From Dillenia suffruticosa (Eukaryota; Streptophyta; Magnoliopsida; Dilleniales; Dilleniaceae): DNA of 64,000 nucleotides. The notes below the pieces were generated by a model that made no database searches, was not told the DNA's origin, and was given only the letters and a program-made list of their open reading frames with translations. The stretch is from the NCBI GenBank assembly GCA_033439265.1, contig JAVTVX010000019.1, positions 8,005,501 to 8,069,500 on the forward strand. The letters are read 5' to 3'. A program made the translations under genes and the position numbers. This document shows, in pieces, positions 62,738-64,000 of this stretch. Positions within the stretch are counted from its first letter, which is position 1; each line of letters starts with the position of its first letter.

Positions 62738-64000
62738 CTCCCCCTCAAGTTGGATGTGTATGTATCTATGACACCCAACTTGACCATATTTTTATGTATG
62801 TGATTGGCGGTTCCTGACTTGGTGAAGATATCCGCTACTTGATCATCACTTCGTGTAAAGCTTGGAGTGATGAGTTTTTCTTCAAACTTTTGTCTCACAA
62901 AGTGGCAATCCACCTCGATGTGCTTTGTTCTTTCATGAAAAACCGGATTTGAGGCTATGTGAATAGCCGATTGATTGTCACAATGGAGTCGGATTGGAGT
63001 AGGAACAGAGAACCCTAGTTCTTCAATTAGAGCCTTTAACCAAACCATCTCACTTGATGCGGCTACCATTGCTCTATATTCAGATTCGGCACTTGATCTT
63101 GACACCACATGTTATTTTTTGCTTTTCCAAGATACTAGATTTCCTCCAACAAACATGCAATATCCTGTGGTTGATCGTCTATCTTCTGAGTCTCCAGCCC
63201 AATCTGCATCACAATATCCTACAATTTGTGAGTTGTTGTTCTTCTTCATCCAAACTCCCATGCCTGGTGTACCCTTTAGATAATGGAGGATTCTTTCGGT
63301 GGCTCTCCAATGCTTTCTTTTTGGCTTGTGCATATGTTGGCTAACTTGACTCACGGCAAAGGAGATGTCCGGTCTCGTTATGGTGAGGTAGATCAATTTC
63401 CCTACGAGCCTTTGATATCTTGGTTCATCCTCATAATCTTCATCATCATCCTTGAGGCCACAAGAGGAGCTAATGGGACTACAAGCGGGCTTGGCACCTA
63501 ACTTCTCGGTTTCCTGCAAGAGATCAAGCACATACTTCCTTTGTGATAGAACAAACCCATTTGGACAATAGGCGAGTTCTATCCCTAAGAAGTACTTTAG
63601 TTTCCCTAAGTCCTTAATATCAAATTTTGTTTGTAAGAAACCTCTTACTTGGTTGATTAAATCTAAATCATTACCGGTTATGATTATATCATCTACATAA
63701 ACTAACACTATAATGATTTTTCCATCTAGTTTCTTAACGAAGAGAGAAGTGTCGCTATTGCATTTTTTGAAATCATGATCAAAAAGAGTTGAGCTAAGTT
63801 TGGCATACCAAGCTCTTGGAGATTGTTTGAGACCATAGATTGCTTTCCTAAGTTTGCAAACTTTGTTGAGTTGCTGAGAAAAGCCAGGTGGAATCTCCAT
63901 GTACACTTCCTCTTCCAGATCACCTTGAAGGAAAGCATTGGCTACGTCCATTTGAAACATTGGCCAAGAGTGATTGATTGCAAGGGACATCAAGACTCGA
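62738..64000 (-). pseudogene. H element pol (RT, RNase H), runs off the window
   Basis: Minus-strand copia pol. RT with LVYVDDIIITG and RNase H start (YCDADWAGD) are open from the window edge to 63112. A CAA-to-TAA change at 63109-63111 (KSKK-stop-HVVSRSS) interrupts RNase H, and the frame continues 62716-63108 with [17 protein letters not shown] and [11 protein letters not shown]. No other break is visible in this part. Closest to C1. The 5' half lies beyond 64000. Confidence 0.9.

Overview
The window is plant nuclear DNA, most likely from a eudicot. It is dominated by Ty1/copia LTR retrotransposons nested inside one another. The plant assignment rests on: single-ORF gag-pol genes with RVT_2-type reverse transcriptase; primer-binding sites matching the 3' end of plant initiator-Met tRNA (TGGTATCAGAGC); a CACTA (En/Spm) transposase with DUF4218 and DUF4216; an RTE-type LINE remnant; and one host gene of the plant-specific ALOG/LSH family. 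No bacterial genes, CRISPR array, rRNA or tRNA gene was recognised. Family letters (A, B, C, D, E, F, H, I) are labels used only here.

Left part (1-19973). A decayed minus-strand gag of an older copia element (1-772, resuming 5816-6034) ends against a putative 1.5-kb LTR (6035-7518). It is split by the young, intact element A1 (773-5810, TSD CATTT). After an AT-rich stretch with microsatellites comes A3 (9849-14865, minus), an old and heavily broken relative of A1. Then comes the only host gene seen, a single-exon ALOG-domain gene (15484-16029), which carries one in-frame TAA at codon 33. Just downstream, a CACTA terminus with about nine tandem subterminal repeats (16302-17540) sits inside a fragment of LTR family I. 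A RTE-type LINE remnant lies at about 18770-19245.

Middle (19974-53380). The outermost layer is E (minus; 19974-22330 and 32840-33959). E is split by B1 (plus, 22331-32839, TSD CCTTT). B1 is split by C1 (minus, 25474-31019, TSD CTCTC, intact 1390-aa ORF). The 5' LTR of C1 is split by a solo LTR of family D (30510-30988, TSD CCATA), giving four levels. E is also cut by B2 (minus, 33960-50116). B2 has received a 1123-bp palindrome of two inverted LTR-I ends (36446-37568, TSD TAGGG), intact F1 (minus, 38038-43105, TSD GGTCA) and intact A2 (plus, 44013-49050, TSD GAAGG). The right end of the nest (50117-53380) is a rearranged F-family composite. Its flanks do not match, and it contains what looks like a chimeric LTR.

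Right part (53381-64000). A broken CACTA TNP2-type transposase (minus) is interrupted by full-length D (plus, 55973-61155, TSD GAATT), whose polyprotein is frameshifted by a 5-bp tandem duplication. A truncated C copy, C3 (61320-62557), follows. It is fused to element H (62558 to the window end), which has a nonsense codon in RNase H.

Three points stand out. First, the LTRs of families C and D carry four or five perfect matches to the plant M-phase-specific activator (MSA) consensus, 70-150 bp upstream of a TATA box. This suggests G2/M-phase transcription of these elements. Second, the 36446-37568 palindrome has TG...CA ends and a 5-bp TSD, as expected of an integrated U5-U5 cDNA. Third, in every family the polyprotein begins inside the tRNA primer-binding site (MVSEQ) and ends across the polypurine tract (LRGSV), so replication signals are also codons. 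LTR pairs of A1, A2, B1, D and F1 are identical or differ at one or two positions by eye, so transposition has been recent. All identities were judged by eye; no alignment or database search was run.
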